Positions 36,369 through 45,900 of a stretch of 64,000 nucleotides of DNA are shown here, piece after piece. Made by a program: the position numbers and the translations under genes. The stretch is from Marinitoga sp. 1197 (lineage in GTDB: Bacteria; Thermotogota; Thermotogae; Petrotogales; Petrotogaceae). Location: contig NZ_AZAY01000010.1 in assembly GCF_001021165.1 (NCBI RefSeq), positions 34,359 to 98,358 on the forward strand. The letters run 5' to 3'. The notes under the pieces were generated by a model. It saw only the letters and a program-made list of their open reading frames with translations. It searched no databases and was not told the DNA's origin. Position 1 is the stretch's first letter. The number at the start of each line of letters is the position of its first letter.

Positions 36369-36912
36369 AGTTATAATAGGTGCATCTGCTGGGGGGCCAG
36401 CTGCATTAAAGACGCTTTTTTCATTTGAAGAAAAATTGAAATATCCTATTATATTAGCAATGCATAATCTTGATAATCAAACATCTAATTTTAAAGATTA
36501 TCTTGAAAATATTTCAAAGCAGAAAGTTAATATTGTTAAAGGTTTTACAGAATTAAAAAGTGGAATTTATATTCCCGAAGGAGGCAAAGATATAATTTTT
36601 TCTTCCAAAAGGGTAGTTTCAGTTATTAAAAATACCGGTCCAGTGTCTCCATCGATAAATAAATTATTTGATTCATTATATCCATATATTGATAAAAATA
36701 CATATATATTTTTATTAGGTGGGTTAGGAAATGATGGGGTAAAAGGACTAAAAAAAATTGAAAATAGCAAAGCAAAAATTTATATTCAAAACGATGCTCA
36801 ATTTCCATATATGACAGAAAGAGCAATTCAAAGCTTAACAAAATATTTTGAAAGAAGTATAAAAGAATTAAATAGGATTTTAATTGATTTGAATAGAGGC
36901 GATTTTATATGA
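36355..36912 (+). CDS. CheB methylesterase catalytic domain without receiver
   Basis: The 185-residue protein is a CheB esterase domain alone: Ser11 in IGASAGGPAAL, His37 in AMHNLD and Asp127 in GGLGNDGVKGL form the triad, and GPVSPSINKLFDSL is the substrate-side block. It should demethylate receptor Glu esters. WspF and ordinary CheB carry an N-terminal receiver that restrains the enzyme; here it is absent, so control must come another way, perhaps through the receiver on CheA. Start overlaps the cheA stop by 14 bp, with GGGGG touching the ATG. Confidence 0.9.
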   Translation: MITIKVIIGASAGGPAALKTLFSFEEKLKYPIILAMHNLDNQTSNFKDYLENISKQKVNIVKGFTELKSGIYIPEGGKDIIFSSKRVVSVIKNTGPVSPSINKLFDSLYPYIDKNTYIFLLGGLGNDGVKGLKKIENSKAKIYIQNDAQFPYMTERAIQSLTKYFERSIKELNRILIDLNRGDFI

Positions 36913-38324
36913 GAAAGATATTAGTTATAGACGATAGTAAATCTTGGAGAGAATATCTCAAGGACAATTTAACTAAAATGGGATATGATGTTTCTGTTGC
37001 AGAAAATGGTTTTGAAGGAATTAACCTCTTTTTTAAAATACTTCCTGATGTTGTGATTTCAGATTATATTATGCCTCAAATGAATGGTATTCATTTTTGT
37101 AGATTTATACGAAGTTATGATGCTTTTTCAAGGGTGGGGATAATAATATTAACGGGTGCTGAAGATTCAATAAATGAATTTTGGGCTAAAAAAAGTGGAG
37201 CTGATTTATTTATAAAAAAAGATAAATCACCAGAAAATATATTGGAAAGTATAGTCAAATTTTTAGAAAGTAATAAATTTACAATTGAATGGAGCAGAGA
37301 ATTTTATAAGTTTAGAAAAAATCCTTTTAGTGAATTAGTTGATATATTAGAAGAAACATTGAAAATAGAAATTATAAAATCTTCAATACTTGATCTTATA
37401 AGTAACATATACGATGAAGAATATATTATGATTAAATTAAAGGATTTGCTTAAAGAATTTTTTAAATTTGAAAATTTAAATATAATGATATTGTCTCATG
37501 TTATTGGAAGAGTCTATGCTTTTTCTAACAATAAGAAATTTCAGTGTAAAAAAATTAAAAAATTATTATATGAAAAACTGTTAAATCCTACCACACCTTC
37601 AGAATGGATTTTTAAAGGAGATTTTTGTGATAAAGGTAAAAATGAAACAATATTATTAGAAAATTCTATATTTTTTAACCTAAAAAGCGGAAATACCGAT
37701 CTTGGGGTAATATCTTTTAGCAATTTTGAAAATAAAAACACCATAGCATATTATATGAATTTTATGTTAGAACCACTAACTACCTTATTTAAAGCATTAA
37801 ATAATTATATGGATTATAAAGTATCCTCTGAGAGGGATAGTCTTACAGGATTATATAATAAACGAAAAATTACAGAAAAATTAAGAGAATTAATTATATT
37901 ATTCAAAAGAAAAAAGTATGGTCTTTCAGTTGCAATTCTTGATATTGATGGATTTAAACAAATAAATGATGAATTTGGACATATCACAGGAGATAAAGTC
38001 TTGATAAAATTATCTCAAATAATGCAGGATGAATTGAGAGAAAATGATTTTATAGGGAGATTTGGAGGGGAAGAGTTTTTGATTTTATTACCTGAAACTG
38101 AATGTATTAAAGCTAAAAAAGTATTGGAAAGACTTTTAAAAAAAGTATCTGAATATAATTGGGAAAAGTTAGGAATAAATAAGAAAATAACTTTTAGTGC
38201 GGGAGTGTTTTGTGACTATAAAAAAAGAAATGTTACCTATATTATTAATAAAGCTGATGAATTAATGTATATGGCAAAAAAACTGGGGAAAAATAGAATA
38301 ATTAGTAAGGAGGATTTGTTATGA
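36909..38324 (+). CDS. Response-regulator diguanylate cyclase, REC-linker-GGDEF (WspR-like)
   Basis: The 471-residue protein has a receiver (1-120) with Asp8/Asp9, phospho-site Asp52 in VISDYIMP and a Lys near 103; a 180-residue middle region without clear motif, possibly a degenerate GAF; and a GGDEF domain (about 300-470) with an active GGEEF site (386-390) and an intact product-inhibition site RxxD (REND, 377-380). It should make c-di-GMP when phosphorylated by the CheA-like kinase. The middle region sets it apart from WspR, whose linker is short. Start overlaps the cheB stop (ATGA type). Confidence 0.93.
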   Translation: MRKILVIDDSKSWREYLKDNLTKMGYDVSVAENGFEGINLFFKILPDVVISDYIMPQMNGIHFCRFIRSYDAFSRVGIIILTGAEDSINEFWAKKSGADLFIKKDKSPENILESIVKFLESNKFTIEWSREFYKFRKNPFSELVDILEETLKIEIIKSSILDLISNIYDEEYIMIKLKDLLKEFFKFENLNIMILSHVIGRVYAFSNNKKFQCKKIKKLLYEKLLNPTTPSEWIFKGDFCDKGKNETILLENSIFFNLKSGNTDLGVISFSNFENKNTIAYYMNFMLEPLTTLFKALNNYMDYKVSSERDSLTGLYNKRKITEKLRELIILFKRKKYGLSVAILDIDGFKQINDEFGHITGDKVLIKLSQIMQDELRENDFIGRFGGEEFLILLPETECIKAKKVLERLLKKVSEYNWEKLGINKKITFSAGVFCDYKKRNVTYIINKADELMYMAKKLGKNRIISKEDLL

Positions 38325-39616
38325 GGGTTAATTTAAAATATTCACTTATAATTACATTAGTGTTTGGATTATCTTTTATCTCTTTCTTTTTTATTGTTTA
38401 CGAATATTATAAAAACCTTACAGTTGATTTTATTATGAAATCATATGAAAATAATGTTATTAAATTTTCTGAGCTTCTTTCAAAATCAATGGGTTCTTTA
38501 GAGTCTGATTTTTTTTCTAAAAAATTTATAGATGAAAAAAATGGATATTATTATATTTTAGATGAAAATGGAAATGTTATATATCATACAAATCTAAGTA
38601 AAATAGGAATAAACGCAGTTGAAGATGCTAAACTTCCAGAATTATATAAATATATAAAAGAAAATAAAAACGGGATATACACATATGTTTATGAAAATGA
38701 AAAAAGATTTGTGGCGTTTTCATCGTTTGAATTTAATAATTCAACATATTATCTTGCAAACGCTATAACAGAAAAACAACTTTTTTATGATATTAACAAA
38801 GTTAAAACATTTTCTATTATTCTATTGGTAATTATGATGGTATTTTTGTTTTTTATCTCATATGTAATAGGAAAATTAATTGAAAAGGAATTTAAAAAAC
38901 AAATTGGTACTATAAAAGAATTTTCAACAAATGTATCTTCTTATATAGCGGAAAATAGTTCTGCTTCTAGTGAAATAGGTGCTGTTGCCCAAAATACACA
39001 AAAAAACGTTCAAAAATTGGATGAATTAATACAAAATTTTTCTTCCTCTATAGAGGAAGGAAGAAGCGAATTGGATTTGACCTTATCAAATATGAAGGAA
39101 TTTTTTGATGATATTCAAAATATGAATGAAAAAACTTTAGAGATATCTAATTTTATAAATAAACTATCAGATCTTAATGATAAAATAAAGGATATTTCAG
39201 ATACTGTTTCTATTCTATCAATAAATTCTTCCATTGAAACCAGTAAAGAAAATCTTGATCGTGAAGGTATTTCTAAAATCGCAGAATTAATAAATGAATT
39301 AGCTTCAGAATCAAGAGAAACATCAAAAAATTCAGAAAAAATTTTAAAAGAGATAGAAAAAAATATTACCACAAACGTTCTTTTATCTGAAAAAACGTCT
39401 AAAGAATTGAACAAAATTGAGAAATCTCTTGATTCTGTTTCGGAAATAGTACGAGACTTTGAGTATACTGTTCAATCTTTATCGAATTTTTCACACTCAA
39501 CAAAAATTTCTATGAATGAAGTTTTATCTGGAATAAATCAAATGTCAGAAGCTCTTATTGAAATAAAAAATAGCATGGATAAATTGCTTGAAATTGCAAA
39601 AAAATTCGAAAAATAA
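38321..39616 (+). CDS. Methyl-accepting chemotaxis-type receptor with degenerate tip (WspA-like position)
   Basis: The 431-residue protein has a membrane helix (about 8-28), a 130-residue extracytoplasmic sensor with PAS/Cache features (GYYYILDENGNVIYHTN, then FEFNNSTYYLANAI), a second membrane helix (about 163-186) and a long cytoplasmic coiled coil. The hairpin tip aligns without gaps to the MCP signalling motif (SILSINSSIETSKE against LLALNAAIEAARAG), but the invariant following EAGRGFAVVA is replaced by DREGISKIA. No clear HAMP domain and no C-terminal pentapeptide are seen. It ends the operon; start overlaps the upstream stop. Confidence 0.85.
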   Translation: MRVNLKYSLIITLVFGLSFISFFFIVYEYYKNLTVDFIMKSYENNVIKFSELLSKSMGSLESDFFSKKFIDEKNGYYYILDENGNVIYHTNLSKIGINAVEDAKLPELYKYIKENKNGIYTYVYENEKRFVAFSSFEFNNSTYYLANAITEKQLFYDINKVKTFSIILLVIMMVFLFFISYVIGKLIEKEFKKQIGTIKEFSTNVSSYIAENSSASSEIGAVAQNTQKNVQKLDELIQNFSSSIEEGRSELDLTLSNMKEFFDDIQNMNEKTLEISNFINKLSDLNDKIKDISDTVSILSINSSIETSKENLDREGISKIAELINELASESRETSKNSEKILKEIEKNITTNVLLSEKTSKELNKIEKSLDSVSEIVRDFEYTVQSLSNFSHSTKISMNEVLSGINQMSEALIEIKNSMDKLLEIAKKFEK

Positions 39617-39645
39617 TATAACCCGGGGATATCCCGGGTTATATT
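39615..39645 (+). terminator. Strong hairpin after the chemosensory operon
   Basis: AATATAACCCGGG and CCCGGGTTATATT pair perfectly around GATAT. A run of T is lacking, so termination strength is uncertain; it separates the chemosensory operon from gnd. Confidence 0.65.
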
Positions 39646-39673
39646 ATAAATATTTTCTGGGAGAGGTGATTTT

Positions 39674-40651
39674 ATGAAAATAGGGATTATAGGATTAGGA
39701 AGAATGGGGAAAAATATGGCAAAAAGATTATTGGAGGGTGGACATGAAGTTGTCGTATATAACAGAACAAAAGAAAAAGTAGATGAAATGAAAAATGAAG
39801 GGGCGATAGGTTCATATTCATTAAAAGAATTTGTCAACAAACTTGAAAATCCAAGAATAATATGGTTAATGTTACCAGCAGGAAAGGTTACAGATGAGAA
39901 TATTAAAGCTTTAATTCCATTATTATCAAAGAATGATATTATTATTGATGGTGCCAATACATATTATAAAGATGACTTGAAAAGAGAAAAAAAATTAAAA
40001 GAATATGGAATACATTATATAGATGCTGGAGTATCCGGAGGAATATGGGGGCTTAAAGAAGGATATTGTACTATGATAGGTGGAGAAAAAGAAATTTTTG
40101 AATATATCGAACCTATTTTAAAAACTTTGTCACCAGAAGAAGGATATTTGTATTGTGGGCCAACAGGTGCTGGACACTTTGTGAAAATGGTTCATAATGG
40201 TGTTGAATATGGATTAATGGAAGCTTATGGTGAAGGATTTGAATTGTTAAAAGCCTCAGAATATGGAGAAAATTTAAACTTACATGATATAGCCCATTTG
40301 TGGAATCAGGGAAGTGTGATAAGATCGTGGTTATTAGAGTTATTAGAGAATGCATTTAAAGAAGATAATAGTTTATCAGAAATACAGGGATATGTTGAAG
40401 ATTCTGGTGAGGCAAGGTGGACAGTTTTAGAAGCTGTGGAAAAGGGAGTTTCAATCCCTGTTATATCAAATTCATTATTTAAAAGATTTCAATCAAGGCA
40501 AAAGGATGTTTTTTCTGATAAAGTTGTAGCTGCGCTCAGAAGAGAATTTGGTGGTCATGCAGTTTATAAAAAAAATGAAGAAATAAAGAAATCTGTTGCC
40601 GGTGCAGGAGAAGTAAAAGCTGCTAATCCTGATGAAAAATTTAGAAGGTGA
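39674..40651 (+). CDS. gnd: 6-phosphogluconate dehydrogenase (short, NAD-type)
   Basis: The enzyme oxidises and decarboxylates 6-phosphogluconate to ribulose 5-phosphate. The Rossmann motif GIIGLGRMGKNMA, DAGVSGGIWG and the catalytic block GHFVKMVHNGVEYG are present. At 325 residues it belongs to the short GndA/YqeC-like class, usually NAD-dependent, rather than the 470-residue NADP enzyme. ATG after GAGAGGTGA. It is the first of three pentose phosphate genes with overlapping or touching ends. Confidence 0.93.
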   Translation: MKIGIIGLGRMGKNMAKRLLEGGHEVVVYNRTKEKVDEMKNEGAIGSYSLKEFVNKLENPRIIWLMLPAGKVTDENIKALIPLLSKNDIIIDGANTYYKDDLKREKKLKEYGIHYIDAGVSGGIWGLKEGYCTMIGGEKEIFEYIEPILKTLSPEEGYLYCGPTGAGHFVKMVHNGVEYGLMEAYGEGFELLKASEYGENLNLHDIAHLWNQGSVIRSWLLELLENAFKEDNSLSEIQGYVEDSGEARWTVLEAVEKGVSIPVISNSLFKRFQSRQKDVFSDKVVAALRREFGGHAVYKKNEEIKKSVAGAGEVKAANPDEKFRR

Positions 40652-40655
40652 TATT

Positions 40656-42173
40656 ATGAGTTTTATAGAAAATAAAATAGAATCATATGTTGAAATATGT
40701 GAAGATCCAACTCCTGAACCTGCTGGCATTATAATTTTTGGCGCTTCTGGAGATCTGACATTTAGAAAGTTAATACCATCAATTTTTAATCTTTTCAAAA
40801 AAAGGAAATTAAAAAACTTTTATTTATTAGGAGTTGGAAGAAGTAAGTTAACAGATGAGGAATTTAGGGATAAAATTTTAAAAAGATTAAACAATTTAAA
40901 ATCAGATAAAAATATTATAGAAAAATTTATATTACACACCTATTTTTTATCCGGTAATTATAGCCAGGATAAAATGTATAAAGATTTAAGATCGAAACTT
41001 TTAGAATTGGATAAAAAGCATAATACAACAGGAAATCATCTGTTTTATTTTGCAACGCCACCTAATATATATATGCCTATCATTAATTATTTGGGAGAAA
41101 ACAAACTCACAGTAGAAACACAAGAAAAATATTCCCGTATAATAATTGAAAAACCATTTGGACATAATCTTGAGTCATCTAAGAAACTTGATTATCAATT
41201 ACATAATTATTTAAACGAAAAACAAATATATAGAATTGATCATTATCTTGGAAAAGAAACGGTTCAAAATATAATGATGTTGAGATTTGCAAATATTATC
41301 TTTGAACCATTATGGAATTATAAATATATAGATAATATTCAGATTACCGTTGCTGAGCAAATTGGTGTTGAAAATAGAGCAGGATATTTTGACCAAACAG
41401 GTTTATTAAGAGATATGTTTCAAAATCATATATTACAGTTATTAACGCTTATCACAATGGAACCCCCTGCATCTTTGAGTGCAGATATGGTACATGATGA
41501 AAAAATAAAGGTTTTGAAATCCATAAGGCCATTTCCAAAAGAAAAATTAAATAATTTTATAATCAGAGGGCAATATATAGAAGGAAAAATAAATAATGAA
41601 GTGAAAAAATCATATATTGAAGATATAAAAAAAGAATCTAAAACTGAGACATTTATCGCTGCAAAATTGTATATAGATAACTGGCGCTGGAGTGGTGTTC
41701 CATTTTACCTGAGGACAGGAAAAAGGTTAAAAAAGAAAATTACGGAAGTAGCAATTATTTTTAAAGATGTACCTCATTCCATATTTTCTGATTTTTATCC
41801 GATAAAAATAGAACCAAATGCGTTAATACTAAGAATTCAGCCGGATGAAGGGTTTTCACTTGTAATCCAAGCTAAACAGCCTGGCTCTAAAATATGTATT
41901 AATACATTAAATATGGAATTTAAATATAAAAATTTTTTTGAATATGAAAAACAGGATGCATACGAAAGATTAATAATAGATGCCCTGCTTGGAGATCAAA
42001 CATTATATGTTAGAAGTGATGTGATGGAAGAGTCATGGAAGGTTGTCACTCCAATTTTGGATGTCTGGGAAAAAGACAATGCTACATTATTTTATTATCC
42101 TTCTGGAACATGGGGGCCAGAAGAAGCAAATTATTTAATTGAAAAAGATGGGAGGAAATGGAGAAAATTATGA
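40656..42173 (+). CDS. zwf: Glucose-6-phosphate 1-dehydrogenase
   Basis: The 505-residue enzyme makes 6-phosphogluconolactone from glucose 6-phosphate. It shows the coenzyme motif IIFGASGDLTFRKL near the N-terminus, the IEKPFGHNLESS block and the active-site RIDHYLGKETVQN. I use ATG 40656, which follows AGGTGA and lies 4 bp after the gnd stop, rather than ATG 40632 inside gnd. The end overlaps pgl as ATGA. Confidence 0.96.
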   Translation: MSFIENKIESYVEICEDPTPEPAGIIIFGASGDLTFRKLIPSIFNLFKKRKLKNFYLLGVGRSKLTDEEFRDKILKRLNNLKSDKNIIEKFILHTYFLSGNYSQDKMYKDLRSKLLELDKKHNTTGNHLFYFATPPNIYMPIINYLGENKLTVETQEKYSRIIIEKPFGHNLESSKKLDYQLHNYLNEKQIYRIDHYLGKETVQNIMMLRFANIIFEPLWNYKYIDNIQITVAEQIGVENRAGYFDQTGLLRDMFQNHILQLLTLITMEPPASLSADMVHDEKIKVLKSIRPFPKEKLNNFIIRGQYIEGKINNEVKKSYIEDIKKESKTETFIAAKLYIDNWRWSGVPFYLRTGKRLKKKITEVAIIFKDVPHSIFSDFYPIKIEPNALILRIQPDEGFSLVIQAKQPGSKICINTLNMEFKYKNFFEYEKQDAYERLIIDALLGDQTLYVRSDVMEESWKVVTPILDVWEKDNATLFYYPSGTWGPEEANYLIEKDGRKWRKL

Positions 42174-42859
42174 TATTTGAGTATAATAATTTAAATGATA
42201 TGAGCTTTGATGCAGCTAAAACTGTATATAATTTTTATACCTATTATATAAAAAAGCAGAATTTTTTTACCTTTGTTTTATCTGGTGGAAATACACCAAA
42301 AATTTTATACAAGATATTAGCTTCACAATATTCAGAAAGTATTAATTGGAATAAAGTATATATATTTTTTGGTGATGAAAGATATATTGATATAGATAGT
42401 GAATATAGTAATTATAAAATGGTATATAACAATATTCTTTCAATGATTAATATACCTGATGAAAACATTTATAGGATAAAAACTGAAATTACACCTATTG
42501 AAAGATGCGCTGATGAGTATGAAAATAGTATAAAAAAATTTTTTAGGGATAAAAATAAAGATATATCTTTTGATTTAATATTATTAGGGTTAGGGTCAGA
42601 TGGACATATAGCGTCAATATTTCCAGATATTAAGATTTCAGACGATAAATATATTGATTATGTATTTCCTGAAAAAGCAAACCCAAATATACCAAGAATT
42701 ACTTTCACTTATAAAAGTATAAACAACAGCAAAAATGTGTTGTTTTTATTATCTGGGGATAGGAAAATAAAAGTATTAAAAGAAGTTTTTAAAGGAAAAG
42801 AATATCCTGCTAAGTATATAAAACCAAAAGAAAATTTATTATATTTTATTTCAAAATAA
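42170..42859 (+). CDS. pgl: 6-phosphogluconolactonase
   Basis: The 229-residue protein of the DevB/SOL family has SGGNTPKILYKIL, FFGDERYIDIDSEYSNYK and LGLGSDGHIASIFP. It hydrolyses 6-phosphogluconolactone, completing the oxidative branch with zwf and gnd. ATG 42170 overlaps the zwf stop and follows GGAG at 6 nt; the ATG at 42158 has poor spacing to its site. Confidence 0.93.
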   Translation: MIFEYNNLNDMSFDAAKTVYNFYTYYIKKQNFFTFVLSGGNTPKILYKILASQYSESINWNKVYIFFGDERYIDIDSEYSNYKMVYNNILSMINIPDENIYRIKTEITPIERCADEYENSIKKFFRDKNKDISFDLILLGLGSDGHIASIFPDIKISDDKYIDYVFPEKANPNIPRITFTYKSINNSKNVLFLLSGDRKIKVLKEVFKGKEYPAKYIKPKENLLYFISK

Positions 42860-42875
42860 AATTAAGAAATAGAAG

Positions 42876-42902
42876 ACCTCGCGTAGAATAATAAATCGAG
42901 GT
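42876..42902 (+). promoter_or_regulatory. Hairpin pairing with the ribosome binding site of the FN3 lipoprotein gene
   Basis: ACCTCG (42876-42881) is complementary to CGAGGT (42897-42902), the latter being most of the Shine-Dalgarno sequence CGAGGTGAT before the ATG at 42909. The 15-nt loop is AT-rich. Folding would hide the ribosome binding site. Confidence 0.5.
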
Positions 42903-42908
42903 GATGGA

Positions 42909-45900
42909 ATGAAAAAAAATCTGATATATATCTTTGTGATTTTGATTATTTTTGTTTTAAATTCTTGCATTTTTAAGGCTCCTCCCCCAAAACCCATTTT
43001 AGATTATCCAAAGGAAGATGTATTAAATAATCTTCCTTTGAGTTTTGATATTAGTTGGAATTTAGATTCCAATAGTAATTTTGATAATATTAATTTTGAA
43101 GTTTATTATGGAAAAGCTAAAACATTGCTAAATAACAAAATATCAACATCAAAAACTTTTGCTAAAATTTCAAATTTAGAACCTGACACAACATATTACT
43201 TAAAAATTAGGAGTATAATTGGCAATTCATATACAGATTCGAAAATATATGAAATAAAAACAACAGATATTCCAAAAATATTTTTCAATATTAATAAAAC
43301 AACCATTAATCAAAATTATATTAATCTGTCCTGGAGCGCAGAAGATAGAGATGGAATAAAGAAATATTTATTGTATATGTCAGATAATCCTGAATTTAAT
43401 CCTGAAAATAAAATATTCGAAGGTTTAAATGAAGGATTTAGAGTAGATGAGTTAGATTATGGGAAAACATATTATTTTAAGTTAATAGCATACGATACAA
43501 TTGGAGTTAGCAATAAAGAAGTAATTAATATCGAAGTCTCGGATCTTGCTTTTTATGGCTTTTATCCTTCAGATAATTCTTTAAGTATTCCCGTAAACAC
43601 AATAGAATTAAAATGGAATTATTCAATTGATTCCAAAGAGTTTTTGTTGATTTTTTCTCCAAATAATGATTTATCAGATGATGGAAAATATTACGTTGAA
43701 AAGAATATTACAGGAAATACATTTACTTTGAAAAATCTGCCTTCTGGAAGCACATTTTACTGGAAAATTAAGGATGTTAAAAATAATTTTGAAAGCCCAA
43801 TATTAAAATTCACCACTTCGTATAAACCAGAAATTGAAATAACATATCCTAAAAAGACTCTGGAAACAGAAAATTATGCTGTTGGTGTTCCTGAAAATGC
43901 TAAAATAACCTGGGAATCAACAGATATTGATAATGATCAGCTAACATATCATTTCTTATTAAAAGAAATAGATGAAAATGATGAGTTTATAGATTTTTCA
44001 AATGATTTGAAATATGATAAAAAAACTGTAAATAATTATTTCAATGTCAATTTAGAAAAAGGTAAATATTACGCATTAAGAGTGGATGTTGATGATGGTA
44101 AAGGAAACTACGTTAAAGGAAAAATAGTAAAATTCAGAACAAATTTAGATCCAATAAAACCATATAATCTATCTCCAAATAATGAAATAAATATTCCAAC
44201 AAATATAGCAACATTGACATGGGAAAGTTATGATCCAGATGATGGAATATCTTATAATATTTATTTTGGAGAAAATCCAATAATATTGGAAAAATTGGCA
44301 TCAACAGAAAAAGAGGAATATACTATTCGTAATCTTGATTATGGGAAGATATATTATTGGAAGGTTGAGGCAATTGATACCAATAATGCAACATCTATAA
44401 GTGATATAGCAACATTTATTACTAATAAAAAACCAATTTTTAACTCAAGCAGTCCAAGTCTAAATGCTGAAAATATAAGTTTAAAACCGACGATAAACTG
44501 GAATTTCGAAGATGATAATATCTCTTATTACGAAATATATTTTTCAAAATATTCTGAAAATTTGACTTTGTTATCAACAACTTTGGAAAATTCATATACA
44601 TTTTCTGGATTATTATTTCCAGAAACAAAATACCAATATGAAATAGTTGCTTATGATACAGAAAATGCTTCGAGTAGTAGTGGAATTATAACCTTTTCAA
44701 CGACTAATAAACCTCAAGTAATTTTAGAAAGTCCAGATGGGAATAATGAGTCATTAAAACCTATATTTAAATGGGATGTGAACGATCCTGATAACGATAA
44801 ATTAAGTTATATATTAAATATAAAATTATCAGATGATGAAGTCGTTTCATATACTCTTAATTCAACGGAATTTACTTATAATAAATATTTAAAACCAGAT
44901 ACTGAATATTCATGGAGTGTTTTTGTTGAAGACAGTAATTTTGCAACAACAATTTCAGCGACACAGACATTTAAAACAACCAATTATCCTCAGATAACAT
45001 TAATTAGCCCTGTTTCTCAAATAGATATGAATTCAACTGTAATATTAAACTGGAGTGCGGCAGATCCAGATAATGATGATATTGAATACACAGTTTACCT
45101 AAATGATGAACAGGTAGCAACCACGACCAATAATTCTTATGAATTAACGGATTTACTTCCAAAAACAGAATATTTCTGGAAAATATTGGCGAAAGATAGC
45201 AATATGGCTACTTCAGTAACATTTCCTGCAACATTTATTACAGGAGATGCTCCAATAGTTGCGCCGAACATAACAAATATTTATGATTATTATGATCCTT
45301 CTAAAGAATATACATTCAATGAAAAAAAATACCCAAATAAATTAAAAATAAAATGGAAAAATAGTTTAAATGTATCATACTATAATATATATAAAAAAAG
45401 TAAAAATGGTGAAGAAACTCTAATAGCAACAAACGTAACAAATAATATTTATGTAATAGAAATTCCAGAAGGTGGAAAATACAATATATACATTAAAGCT
45501 TTTAATGATAAGGGTTTTTATTTAAAAGGCCAAGAACTTTTATTAAATATAAATCAACCCCCCATTTTACAGGATTATTCTCCAGGCGATAATTCAGAAG
45601 ATATTTCATTAAATCCAAAGATAATATGGTATGCAGACGATCCAGATTCTTCAACATATAGTTTATATGTATACTTTGGGAAAAATATTGATAATTTACA
45701 AAGTGAATATATTTCAAATGCTCAGGGAACAAATGAATACAATATGAATGCAACACTTGAACCAGGAACTACATATTACTGGAAAATCCGTCTTGAAGAT
45801 GAAATGAAAGGTTATACAGAAACAAAATTGAGAAAATTTATAACGACATATCAGCCCAAAATAACTCATATAAACATTTCAAATAATGCAACAAATGTTC

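Noticed and set aside
32784..39616. Ordinary flagellar chemotaxis operon
   Set aside because: There is no CheY, CheC/D/X, or flagellar gene; the output protein is REC-GGDEF and the CheA carries a receiver.
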